The position numbers and the translations under genes were made by a program. From positions 1 to 38,532 of the forward strand of contig DXCM01000080.1 of NCBI GenBank assembly GCA_019116025.1: 38,532 bases of DNA, read 5' to 3'. Positions 31,441-38,399 of this stretch are shown here, piece after piece. Position 1 is the first letter of the stretch, and each line of letters opens with the position of its first letter. Origin of the DNA: Candidatus Companilactobacillus pullicola (GTDB taxonomy: Bacteria; Bacillota; Bacilli; Lactobacillales; Lactobacillaceae). Below the pieces are notes generated by a model. That model made no database searches. It was given only the letters and a program-made list of their open reading frames with translations, and was not told where the DNA came from.

Positions 31441-32463
31441 CTAATATGTGCTATTTGTATAATGCGTTGTATCTAAGCCAAACGTATCATAATCAATATC
31501 ATCTTCGTCAGCGAAGAATTTTTTATTTTTAGCATTTAATTTTGTTTCTGTATTATTTAGAGTCTTAGGTTCCAATCCTAAGTTATCTCTTAAGTTATTA
31601 GAAGCATTTTGCATAGTTGAGGTTGGCAAAATTTGATAAGAACTTTGATTGATCCAGGCTGTCTTACCTTGAATCTGGTTGAAGTCCATGTTGTCAGCAC
31701 TGCTATGATATTTCATGACAATTTCATTGATTTCTTTTGAAGTTAAATCGGTACTTATATCTTTACCCAAATCTTTAATTAAATCAGGAATCTTAACTAA
31801 ATATTGTGGAGACTCCAACTTCTTAACAACTGCTTTCAAAACTTGTTGCTGTCTAATTTGACGTCCGTAGTCGCCACGTGGATCTTGATAACGCATTCGA
31901 GCGTATGTTAGAGCTTCTTTACCATTTAAATGATGAGTTCCCTTGGGAATCGTTACCCCATCAAAGGAAACTTTCAAATCACTTTTAACAGTCACACCAC
32001 CAACAAAATCAACGGTCCGTTTCAAAGCATCCATATTGATTGCGACGTGATAGTCGACAGGAACACCTAATAAACTACCGACAGTATCCTTGGCCATATC
32101 CGACAGGCCAATATTGTATGCCGCATTTATTTTTTGAACGTTCTTTTGCTTATCACCGACCATTTCTGCCAATGCATCACGAGGAATTGAGTAAGCTACC
32201 GTATTCTTTTTCTTCGGATTCAAAGTCAACAACATCATGGTATCTGAATTACCACGATCCACACGACCGTCGGCTCCCGTATCAGCCCCCAAAAGTAGGA
32301 TTGAGAATGGCTTACCCTGACTGATTTTCTTAGAGACACTAGTCTTATTCGTATCTAACGAATTCAGTGCTTGTTGCGTCCGATAAACAAATACTCCCCC
32401 TATTGCTAGAATGATGACTAGGATTATACCTATAATAATAGAAAATATTTTTAGTTTTTTCAT
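31441..32463 (-). CDS. LytR-CpsA-Psr (LCP) family protein
   Basis: A 340-residue membrane-anchored protein: a short basic N-terminus, one membrane helix (about 5-27), then an extracellular LCP domain with ILLLGADTG, RGNSDTMMLLTLNP, AYSIPRD, KINAAYN and the arginine-rich segment ALTYARMRYQDPRGDYGRQIRQQQVL. LCP proteins transfer wall polymers such as teichoic acids or capsule from lipid carriers to peptidoglycan. A TATAAT at 32492-32497, with TTGGCG 18 bases upstream, fits a promoter. The C-terminal tail is acidic and polar. Confidence 0.93.
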   Translation of the reverse strand: MKKLKIFSIIIGIILVIILAIGGVFVYRTQQALNSLDTNKTSVSKKISQGKPFSILLLGADTGADGRVDRGNSDTMMLLTLNPKKKNTVAYSIPRDALAEMVGDKQKNVQKINAAYNIGLSDMAKDTVGSLLGVPVDYHVAINMDALKRTVDFVGGVTVKSDLKVSFDGVTIPKGTHHLNGKEALTYARMRYQDPRGDYGRQIRQQQVLKAVVKKLESPQYLVKIPDLIKDLGKDISTDLTSKEINEIVMKYHSSADNMDFNQIQGKTAWINQSSYQILPTSTMQNASNNLRDNLGLEPKTLNNTETKLNAKNKKFFADEDDIDYDTFGLDTTHYTNSTY

Positions 32464-32616
32464 TTTTTTACCTTAAATTTTATTATTTTCCATTATAAAA
32501 CGAATCAACTGCTGTCGCCAATTTTTTAAAGGTGTTCAATTCAACCGATATCGCTTCCAAATTGACTACGTTAATGTTAGTCTCAGGTTAGAAAAAACTT
32601 TAGGGGAAGTGATCTT

Positions 32617-33105
32617 ATGCCAAAGATGGCTGAAGCACTTTTAGTTATAGATATGCAAAAAGCTCTCCAATATAGTTACAATTTTAACGACTTAATTAAC
32701 AATATTGATCATCGAATTTCGGAATATCGTCAAGCTAATCTACCAATTATTTTCATCCAACACCACGATCAAGACTTAGAACGTGATACTGATTTGTGGA
32801 AATTATCTGACAAATTGGATAGAAAAGATGACGACACAGTTATTGAGAAAACTCATCCTGATGCCTTTTATAAAACGAACTTAAAAGATGTCCTTAATGA
32901 AAATGGCATCAAGACTCTTGAGATTTGCGGAGCCCAGACAGAATATTGTTGTAACGCAACGATTACCGTGGCTCATGATTTAGGTTACAAGATAATTATG
33001 GAACACGACATGACGACTACTTTTGATAATAATTATATGATTGCCGAAGATACTATTTCGTTCTTCGAAAATACTTGGGATCAAAAGTACGTAGCTTTCC
33101 AGTAA
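32617..33105 (+). CDS. Isochorismatase-like cysteine hydrolase
   Basis: A 162-residue hydrolase with the family triad: Asp12 (LLVIDMQ), Lys78 (VIEKTHPDAFYKT) and the nucleophile Cys111 (GAQTEYCCNAT), followed by the helix ITVAHDLGYK. Family members hydrolyse nicotinamide, isochorismate or N-carbamoyl compounds. The short length and absence of a recognised metal site argue against a definite nicotinamidase call. AGGGGAAG precedes the ATG. The gene stands alone between terminators. Confidence 0.87.
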   Translation: MPKMAEALLVIDMQKALQYSYNFNDLINNIDHRISEYRQANLPIIFIQHHDQDLERDTDLWKLSDKLDRKDDDTVIEKTHPDAFYKTNLKDVLNENGIKTLEICGAQTEYCCNATITVAHDLGYKIIMEHDMTTTFDNNYMIAEDTISFFENTWDQKYVAFQ

Positions 33106-33151
33106 AAAAGAAGAGACAGGTACATAACTAATACCTTGTCTCTTCTTTTTT
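33104..33151. terminator. Bidirectional terminator
   Basis: AAAAAAGAAGAGACA and TGTCTCTTCTTTTTT with an inner GGTA/TACC form a strong stem between the convergent hydrolase and hypothetical genes; it touches both stop codons. Confidence 0.9.
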
Positions 33152-33419
33152 ATGCATATGTAGCATTGCTATGGATCAATTCATAACCATTCAAGTTCAA
33201 TCTGCCTAAAACTTGATTAATGGTATCATCTGGAAATGCTGCTTCAGGTTTTTTAACTAGATAAAATTTCGATAGATCATCCGCATCTATCCAGCGTCCT
33301 AATCTGGTTAGTTCTGAATACTGCTTTGGATCGAATTCAACTGAGCGTCCAAAATCAATAGTAATGATTTCACCCTCAAACCAACTGATTCGTCCAACTG
33401 TCTTTGGTACACCATCCAT
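33150..33419 (-). CDS. Hypothetical 89-residue protein
   Basis: A small soluble protein beginning MDGVPKTVGRISWFEGEIITIDFGR and ending GRLNLNGYELIHSNATYA. The N-terminal part looks like an SH3-like beta-barrel (short strands with a GxIxxFEGExITIDFG pattern). GGGATG precedes the ATG by seven bases. A cre-like TGTAACCGTTTTTC lies at about 33446. I do not recognise a family. Confidence 0.7.
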   Translation of the reverse strand: MDGVPKTVGRISWFEGEIITIDFGRSVEFDPKQYSELTRLGRWIDADDLSKFYLVKKPEAAFPDDTINQVLGRLNLNGYELIHSNATYA

Positions 33420-33545
33420 TATTCATCATCCCTTTGAATAAATTATGTAACCGTTTTTCTATATGACAATATACCACGTTTCAGTTAGTAATTACGGTCA
33501 AATTCGAAGTATTCGTGATTATTTGAACGAATATACTAAATATCT

Positions 33546-34100
33546 TTATGCATTCTTCAAACTCGAGAAATCACCCATAAAAGTATTGATCTCTTTGACA
33601 GCTTTTTCCTTATCATAAGCATAATCTCTGGCAGCGTTTAAATAAATTTGTTTGCCATCTGTAGTTGTAATTTCAATTCCGACAGGATTCTTCATCATTG
33701 ATAAACGTGAATAGAAAATACTGTAAGCATTGGAAAATGGAACCATCGAAGGAAGTTGGGTTTGATCTTGAATATTTCCCATTAATTGAACAGACTTTAT
33801 CTGTTCCTTTTTTATTGTCTCCATTTTTGCAAAGCTGGGGAAAAATATCATACTTACACGTTTAGCTGGACTTGCCATATTATTATATTCAAGTTTCTCC
33901 CCATCGAATTGCCAATAACTAAATAATGCAGGCAATTCTGAATAATAATGAGCAAATATAATACTAAAGAAACAAAGACCAACGAAAAGTCCAATCAGAC
34001 CATTTCCAGAGATGGCATAAGCTGCATTTCCTGGAATAAATCCGATAAGTAAACTAATCAATAATGGTCTAAAATTAACTTTCTTACCAAATTGCATCAT
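33546..34100 (-). CDS. Hypothetical membrane protein, PH-like C-terminus
   Basis: A 184-residue protein with two membrane helices (about 11-30 and 36-52, including LFVGLCFFSIIFAHYYS). A cytoplasmic domain follows with strands YWQFDGEKLEYNN, VSMIFFPSFAKMETIKKEQIKSVQLM and VGIEITTTDGKQIYL, suggestive of a bacterial PH-like fold. Two adjacent ATGs (34100, 34097) follow GAGG. A perfect cre palindrome and an extended -10 TATAAT lie just upstream. Role unknown; it may be a stress- or sugar-regulated membrane protein. Confidence 0.72.
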   Translation of the reverse strand: MMQFGKKVNFRPLLISLLIGFIPGNAAYAISGNGLIGLFVGLCFFSIIFAHYYSELPALFSYWQFDGEKLEYNNMASPAKRVSMIFFPSFAKMETIKKEQIKSVQLMGNIQDQTQLPSMVPFSNAYSIFYSRLSMMKNPVGIEITTTDGKQIYLNAARDYAYDKEKAVKEINTFMGDFSSLKNA

Positions 34101-34148
34101 AGTGATCGCCTCTTGCTGTTTTTACGAGATCATTATAGCACCAGTCTT

Positions 34149-34162
34149 TGTAATCGATTACA
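34149..34162. promoter_or_regulatory. cre box upstream of the PH-like membrane protein
   Basis: TGTAATCGATTACA is a perfect palindrome that fits the cre consensus TGWNANCGNTNWCA fully. It lies about where the -35 of an extended -10 promoter (TGC-TATAAT, about 34130-34138) would be, so CcpA would repress. Confidence 0.7.
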
Positions 34163-34208
34163 ATTAACTTTTGATTTATTTTTACGTGCCAAGTATAGAC
34201 ATTAGAGC

Positions 34209-34245
34209 AAAAAAAATAGACAAATCCGCCTACTGATTTGTCTAT
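34209..34245 (-). terminator. Terminator downstream of trxA and repeat B3
   Basis: ATAGACAAATC-N8-GATTTGTCTAT is a perfect 11-bp stem followed by eight U residues on the minus strand. It ends the trxA transcript about 290 bases past the stop codon, with the family B element in between. 34246-34341 is otherwise empty. Confidence 0.88.
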
Positions 34246-34341
34246 ACTTTGTTGCTTTATATTCGTCTATTATTTAGTGTATTTCTTATTTTTTATTGGT
34301 TTAACAATTTTTTTAGGAGGGATTGGAGCCTCTGATTGGAA

Positions 34342-34500
34342 TAACCATTGTTCTATGCAATATAGTGGAAACGAGCTGCGTAAGGGCAACCTCCTGTGGT
34401 TTGCTACAGAACTGAAATTGCCCGCAAAGTACGCGTGCGATTCCAGTTCTTAGGCAAATCCTCGGAGGCTGGGCGCCCTTACTACGCTCTCTGTTCTCTA
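34342..34500 (-). repeat. Family B stop-anchored 3'-UTR element B3
   Basis: Starts with the trxA stop codon (ATG TAG, then AGAACAGAGAGCG) and ends near AACCATTG with CATAGAACAATGG. The long stem GTAAGGGC/GCCCTTAC and the inner CCTCC/GGAGG and AGAACTGGAAT/ATTTCAGTTCT stems are intact. It is very similar to B1, with paired substitutions in the outer stem. Confidence 0.87.
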
Positions 34501-34821
34501 CATATACTTTTCCAATTCCAAACGGAACTTCTCTTCTGGTTGATAACCAACCATGCGTCCTACTACGTTACCATCTTTCTTGATGATAAATGTAGGGATT
34601 CCTTGGATTCCAAAATTATTTGGTGTATCTGGATTGTGATCTACGTTCATTGATGTAAACTTGATCTTATCACCTAACTCATCTGTTGATGATAACTTTT
34701 CAAGAATTGGGTTCATCATTTTACATGGAGGACACCAGTCTGCATTAAAATCTGTAATGACTAGGCCTTTGTTGGTCTCGTCATTGAATGTCTTGTCTGA
34801 TAATTCTGTAATATTAGCCAT
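34498..34821 (-). CDS. trxA: Thioredoxin
   Basis: A 107-residue thioredoxin with active site WCPPCK (about 29-34, instead of WCGPC), the cis-proline in GIPTF and the C-terminal FRLELEKYM. It reduces protein disulfides in the cytosol. WCPPC is a known variant that shifts redox potential. AGGAG lies eight bases before the ATG at 34819-34821; a second ATG three bases earlier is possible. It has a promoter whose spacer is a CsoR-type palindrome and is divergent from a CsoR-family gene. This suggests a specialised, metal- or sulfur-stress thioredoxin rather than the housekeeping one. Confidence 0.93.
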   Translation of the reverse strand: MANITELSDKTFNDETNKGLVITDFNADWCPPCKMMNPILEKLSSTDELGDKIKFTSMNVDHNPDTPNNFGIQGIPTFIIKKDGNVVGRMVGYQPEEKFRLELEKYM

Positions 34822-34853
34822 CATTCAATCTCCTTCTCATCTCTATGTATTTC

Positions 34854-34882
34854 AATATACCCCTAGGGGTAATATTTGGCAA
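34854..34882 (-). promoter_or_regulatory. trxA promoter with CsoR-type operator in the spacer
   Basis: TTGCCA (34877-34882), 17-base spacer, TATATT (34854-34859). The palindrome TACCCCTAGGGGTA (34858-34871) fills most of the spacer and overlaps the -10 by two bases. Such C/G-run palindromes are typical of CsoR/CstR/RcnR operators, so binding should exclude RNA polymerase. Confidence 0.82.
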
Positions 34883-34926
34883 CAATTTTGTTTTATTAGT
34901 ATTTATAAGAAAAATAATGTAATTAT

Positions 34927-34955
34927 TTGCCACCCGGTACCCGCATAGGTATAAT
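34927..34955 (+). promoter_or_regulatory. Promoter and operator of the CsoR-family gene
   Basis: TTGCCA (34927-34932), 17-base spacer and perfect TATAAT (34950-34955). TACCCGCATAGGTA (34938-34951), a degenerate version of the trxA palindrome, sits at the same place and overlaps the -10 by two bases. The geometry mirrors the trxA promoter exactly. Confidence 0.75.
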
Positions 34956-34986
34956 TGCTATATGAAATCTATTTGGGAGGTTACTA

Positions 34987-35256
34987 ATGACTCAAACGCC
35001 CGAAGAAATTGCTAGTAAAAAAATCACTAGTCGTCTTAAACGTTCTCGTGGTCAACTCGATGCTGTGCTTCGAATGATGGACGACGGTAAGCCTTGTGAT
35101 CAGGTCTTAATGCAATTATCTGCCGTTAAATCAAGTGTTGATAAAGCCATGAAACTGGTTATGGCTCAAAACATTCGTCGCAACAGTAATTGTCAAGATG
35201 CCCAACAATTAGAAGAATTACAAAAATCATTGGACTTAATGTTAAAGACTAAATAG
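34987..35256 (+). CDS. CsoR/CstR-family metal- or persulfide-sensing repressor
   Basis: An 89-residue all-helical repressor of the DUF156 family: RLKRSRGQLDAVLRMMDDGKPCDQVLMQLSAVKSSVDKAMKLV. Cys37 is the conserved first cysteine. The second cysteine, Cys69, lies in NIRRNSNCQ, about three residues beyond the usual place, and the Cu(I)-ligand histidine of true CsoR is missing. This looks closer to CstR-like thiol sensors than to copper sensors, but the offset leaves function open. Divergent from trxA with matching operators, it probably represses both. Confidence 0.87.
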   Translation: MTQTPEEIASKKITSRLKRSRGQLDAVLRMMDDGKPCDQVLMQLSAVKSSVDKAMKLVMAQNIRRNSNCQDAQQLEELQKSLDLMLKTK

Positions 35257-35275
35257 TCAGCGAACAATTTTATTA

Positions 35276-35314
35276 AAATAACCTGTGTCTTAATTGGCAC
35301 AGGTTATTTTTTAC
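35276..35314. terminator. Bidirectional terminator
   Basis: AAAATAACCTGTG and CACAGGTTATTTTTT form a stem between the convergent CsoR-family and desulfidase genes. Confidence 0.88.
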
Positions 35315-36582
35315 TTATTCATCATAATATTCAAAATCACAGGATCAGTTTCTTTTAATCCTTCTGTTCCCAGTACTCCTAGTCCTTGAATCGTTGCATC
35401 TATATCATCGCAAACCAAGCCGTTACTAGAAGGGATTACAATACCTTTTCTAGCCAATTGTGTTGCTCGATACATTGAAGAAACTGCGCTGGCCACTTTC
35501 ATTGCACATGAACAACCGGCACCGTCACAAACCATTCCTACGGAATCACCAACCATATTCTTTATTGCCATACAGGCTGCTTCATAATCATCTTCTAACA
35601 AATACATTACTCCAGCTGCTGCTCCCATGGCAGCCGAATCAGCTGCACAAAACGCTGATAGCACTGGCAAAAAAGCATGGATATAAATTGCAGTCAAATG
35701 TGATAATGTCAGAGCTCTAATTAATTTTTCATCATTAACATCTAGATTCTGTGCTACGACCCAGACTGGCATTGTTGCAGAAATACCTTGATTACCGGAA
35801 CCAGAATTGGACATTGCTGGCAACGTTGCTCCACCCATTCTGGCATCCGAGGCCGCTACTGTATAAGTTAAGATCTGATTGTCTAACGTTCTATTATCAT
35901 TGATCAGTGAACATCCCAATTGCAGACCATATTTATTATGTAGACCCTCATCAGATAAGGCTACATTTAAATCGGCCGCCTGTTTCATAAAGCCTATTTT
36001 GTCGATCGGTACGTTTGTAGCAAAGTCCCAAATATTTTTGAATTTTTCAGTCTGCATATAAAGTTTAATTTCTGATTTAGCATGTGGTGCGGGAGGATCT
36101 TTTTTAAAAATAACTTCCCCATTCTTCTCAATACGGAAAATATTTGTATGATCACCAGCTATCCATACTTGGACGTTTTCAGACCCACTTGTTATTTTCA
36201 CATCTACATATAAGTCATCCGGAACCTGAGCTAGCCTAACCTGTACTTTTCCGGAATAAGCTAATCGTTTAATCTCTGGAATATCATCTTGCGTTATACC
36301 TGCGATTACTTTTAGTTTGGCCTCTGGATCTCCTATCAGAGCCCCTGCAGATGCAGCTATTTGCAATCCTGGTTCTCCCGTACCAGGAACGATTACAGCT
36401 GTCGCATTCTTCATAATATTTAATGAGACATTGACCTCAATTTTATCCACAACCCCATCGGATAAATACTTCATACAATTCGCAGCTCCATATGCAACTG
36501 CCACCGGTTCTGTACAGCCTGTAGCTGGAACTACGCCTTCATGTAATGCTTGGATAAATTTTTCAGTACTTTCTTCATTCAT
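35311..36582 (-). CDS. cyuA: L-cysteine desulfidase / serine dehydratase-like protein
   Basis: A 423-residue protein of the UPF0597/CyuA (YhaM) family. It has TGCTEPVAVA with Cys23 near the N-terminus and the cysteine-rich CDGAGCSCAMK near residue 355, expected ligands of a [4Fe-4S] cluster. MGGATLPAMSNSGSGNQGISATMPV is diagnostic. Family members convert L-cysteine to pyruvate, ammonia and hydrogen sulfide. A perfect cre box adjoins a TATACT -10 upstream. Its convergent neighbour is a CsoR/CstR-like repressor with thioredoxin, which could cope with the sulfide or persulfide made here. Confidence 0.9.
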   Translation of the reverse strand: MNEESTEKFIQALHEGVVPATGCTEPVAVAYGAANCMKYLSDGVVDKIEVNVSLNIMKNATAVIVPGTGEPGLQIAASAGALIGDPEAKLKVIAGITQDDIPEIKRLAYSGKVQVRLAQVPDDLYVDVKITSGSENVQVWIAGDHTNIFRIEKNGEVIFKKDPPAPHAKSEIKLYMQTEKFKNIWDFATNVPIDKIGFMKQAADLNVALSDEGLHNKYGLQLGCSLINDNRTLDNQILTYTVAASDARMGGATLPAMSNSGSGNQGISATMPVWVVAQNLDVNDEKLIRALTLSHLTAIYIHAFLPVLSAFCAADSAAMGAAAGVMYLLEDDYEAACMAIKNMVGDSVGMVCDGAGCSCAMKVASAVSSMYRATQLARKGIVIPSSNGLVCDDIDATIQGLGVLGTEGLKETDPVILNIMMNK

Positions 36583-36635
36583 AATTAAAACCCCGCATTC
36601 TAATTATTTTCGACCTGTCATACCAAAAATATCTT

Positions 36636-36654
36636 TGTAACCGTTTACAGTATA
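36636..36654 (-). promoter_or_regulatory. -10 and cre box of cyuA
   Basis: TATACT (36649-36654) is followed immediately by TGTAAACGGTTACA (36636-36649), which meets the cre consensus at all defined positions. The same -10/cre arrangement precedes the cellobiose operon. No clear -35 is seen. Confidence 0.78.
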
Positions 36655-36696
36655 ACAACTATGTGATTCTTTTAACACAGTCTTGGCTTAATATAC

Positions 36697-36747
36697 TAAA
36701 AATAGGATGGAAACCTCAGAGTAAAAATCTGAATTCCATCCTATTTC
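36697..36747 (-). terminator. Terminator downstream of the VIT operon
   Basis: AAATAGGATGGAA pairs with TTCCATCCTATTT, with an inner CAGA/TCTG, followed by U-rich sequence on the minus strand. It lies about 190 bases past the VIT stop, beyond repeat B4. Confidence 0.85.
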
Positions 36748-36779
36748 TTCATTTATTTGTTGTATTTTCTATTTTTAAT

Positions 36780-36936
36780 AACCATGGTTCTATGCAATAT
36801 AGTGGAAACGAGCTGTGCAGGCCAATTTCCTATGGTTTGCTACAGATCTGAAATCATCCGCAAGTTCGGCGGATAATTCCAGGTCTTAGGCAAATCCTCG
36901 GAAATTCCCAGGCCTGCTTCGCTCTCTGCTCTCTTA
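36780..36936 (-). repeat. Family B stop-anchored 3'-UTR element B4
   Basis: Starts at the VIT gene stop codon (TTG TAA, then GAGAGCAGAGAGCGAAGC) and ends near AACCATGGTTATT. The outer stem is GCAGGCC/GGCCTGC where B1 has GCAAGGGC/GCCCTTGC, and TTTCC/GGAAA replaces CCTCC/GGAGG, so both arms changed together. The apical stem is TTATCCGC/GCGGATGA. Confidence 0.87.
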
Positions 36937-37635
36937 CAACATTAATCCAACGGAATAATGTATTGCCATGGTAATAATTCCTACGATAACATTTCGAATA
37001 ATAGCGGTCTTAACTAATCCATCACCTAACTTAGCACTTAAATATCCTGTAAGTGCAACTGACAATGTGACGGCCAATATTGTTCCTGGCCATTTGATTG
37101 CTGATGGTAATAGTGTCATTGCTACTAATGGGAAAATACCACCTGAGGCAGCTGATACTAGTGATGAAAATGCTGCATCCCATGGGCTCATGTAATGTCC
37201 TAGTTGCAGGTCATACTTCACTCTGACTACTGTTCCTAAAGCATCCTTTGACATTAATTCTTTAGCAATGCTGTCGGCGGTTCCTTTTTTTACACCACGT
37301 TCTATATAGTAGTTTGCTACTACATCTAATTCATCTTGATAATTAGTTTTAATCAATTCACGTTCTTTTTCAATTGCAGCTCTTTCAGTATCTTTTTGAG
37401 AGCTAACTGAGGCATATTCCCCAGAAGCCATTGAAAAAGCACATGCCAAAAGGTCTGACAGACCGGCAATGAAAATAGTAAAGGTATTAGTTGTCGCAAC
37501 GGCCACTGAAAATAGCACTCCGACAACGGTTAAGATTCCATCATTTGATCCTAAGACACCAGCACGAAGGGTATTCGAACGTTCGGCCATGGTTTTCTTT
37601 TGTTTCTTTGGTTTTGAAATTGACATAGTTTTCAT
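36934..37635 (-). CDS. VIT/CCC1-family membrane protein, copy 1
   Basis: A 233-residue protein of the VIT family (PF01988): LRAGVLGSNDGILTVVGVLFSVAVAT, then DLLACAFSMASGEYASVSSQKDTERAAIEKER, a cytoplasmic charged helix region, ALGTVVRVKYDLQLG and three C-terminal helices. Family members transport Fe2+ or Mn2+ out of the cytoplasm. The conserved Glu in SGEYASVSSQKD and acidic residues in the hydrophilic loop fit the metal-binding region. AGGAGGG lies seven bases before the ATG, 15 bases after the upstream VIT gene. A tandem paralogue implies a two-gene operon. Confidence 0.92.
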   Translation of the reverse strand: MKTMSISKPKKQKKTMAERSNTLRAGVLGSNDGILTVVGVLFSVAVATTNTFTIFIAGLSDLLACAFSMASGEYASVSSQKDTERAAIEKERELIKTNYQDELDVVANYYIERGVKKGTADSIAKELMSKDALGTVVRVKYDLQLGHYMSPWDAAFSSLVSAASGGIFPLVAMTLLPSAIKWPGTILAVTLSVALTGYLSAKLGDGLVKTAIIRNVIVGIITMAIHYSVGLML

Positions 37636-37650
37636 ATTTCTTCCCTCCTA

Positions 37651-38340
37651 CTAATGTGCAAATAGTGATCCAATCGCATAAGTTACCAACATTGTTAATA
37701 ATCCTGAAACAACATTTCTAATGACAGCTTTACCACGTTTGGCACCACCTAGAGTAGCAGCGGCATATCCAGTAATCACTAAGGCGATAATAACAGCAAT
37801 CACAGTCGCAAGTAATTTAATATCTTGAGGAAACATTGTAATTGATACTAAAGGTAAAATTGATCCTGTTGGGAACGAAATCATCGAAGCCAATGCCGCT
37901 GCGATGGCACTTGTTTGTTCCTTAGGATTGAAGCCATATCTTTCACGAACTGCTACATCTAAAGGATCATCGCTCAACATTTCCGTTGTAGCTTGAGTAG
38001 CTAATTCTTCCGAAATCCCAGTTGCTTGATACTTATCGCGAATGTAGCCAAATTCTTCATCATAATGACCATCAAGTCTTGCGGATTCCTTTTCAATAGC
38101 ACGTTTCTCGGTATCACGTTGCGTACTTACAGAAACCCATTCACCCATAGCCATTGAAATGGTTCCAGCTAACATACCAGCGATTCCTGATAGAAAAATA
38201 GCATGATTATTACTTTGTGCACTGGCAACACCAATAACGATTCCGGCAACGGATATAATTCCGTCGTTAGCGCCCATAACACTGGCACGCATTACGTTAA
38301 TTTTTTCAGCTAAACTTTGTTTCTTCTTTGTCTTAGGCAT
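37651..38340 (-). CDS. VIT/CCC1-family membrane protein, copy 2
   Basis: A 229-residue paralogue with the same plan: MRASVMGANDGIISVAGIVIGVASA, MAMGEWVSVSTQRDTEKRAIEKE, a charged loop with REKYGF-like RERYGFNP, and C-terminal TGYAAATLGGAKRGKAVIRNVVSGLLTM. I choose ATG 38338-38340, eight bases after AAGGGG, over the in-frame GTG at 38349, which is inside the ribosome site. VIT proteins may assemble as dimers, so a heterodimer with the downstream copy is possible. It is first in the operon; the promoter would lie near the family A repeat upstream. Confidence 0.92.
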   Translation of the reverse strand: MPKTKKKQSLAEKINVMRASVMGANDGIISVAGIVIGVASAQSNNHAIFLSGIAGMLAGTISMAMGEWVSVSTQRDTEKRAIEKESARLDGHYDEEFGYIRDKYQATGISEELATQATTEMLSDDPLDVAVRERYGFNPKEQTSAIAAALASMISFPTGSILPLVSITMFPQDIKLLATVIAVIIALVITGYAAATLGGAKRGKAVIRNVVSGLLTMLVTYAIGSLFAH

Positions 38341-38399
38341 AGTGCTCACCCCTTAAGTTTCGGTTCTTACTCAAATTCGGTTGTAGTTGTGTTCTTGCC

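Noticed and set aside
34238-34653. Two plus-strand ORFs (71 and 85 codons) opposite trxA
   Set aside because: They overlap the family B element and the antisense of trxA and lack ribosome sites.
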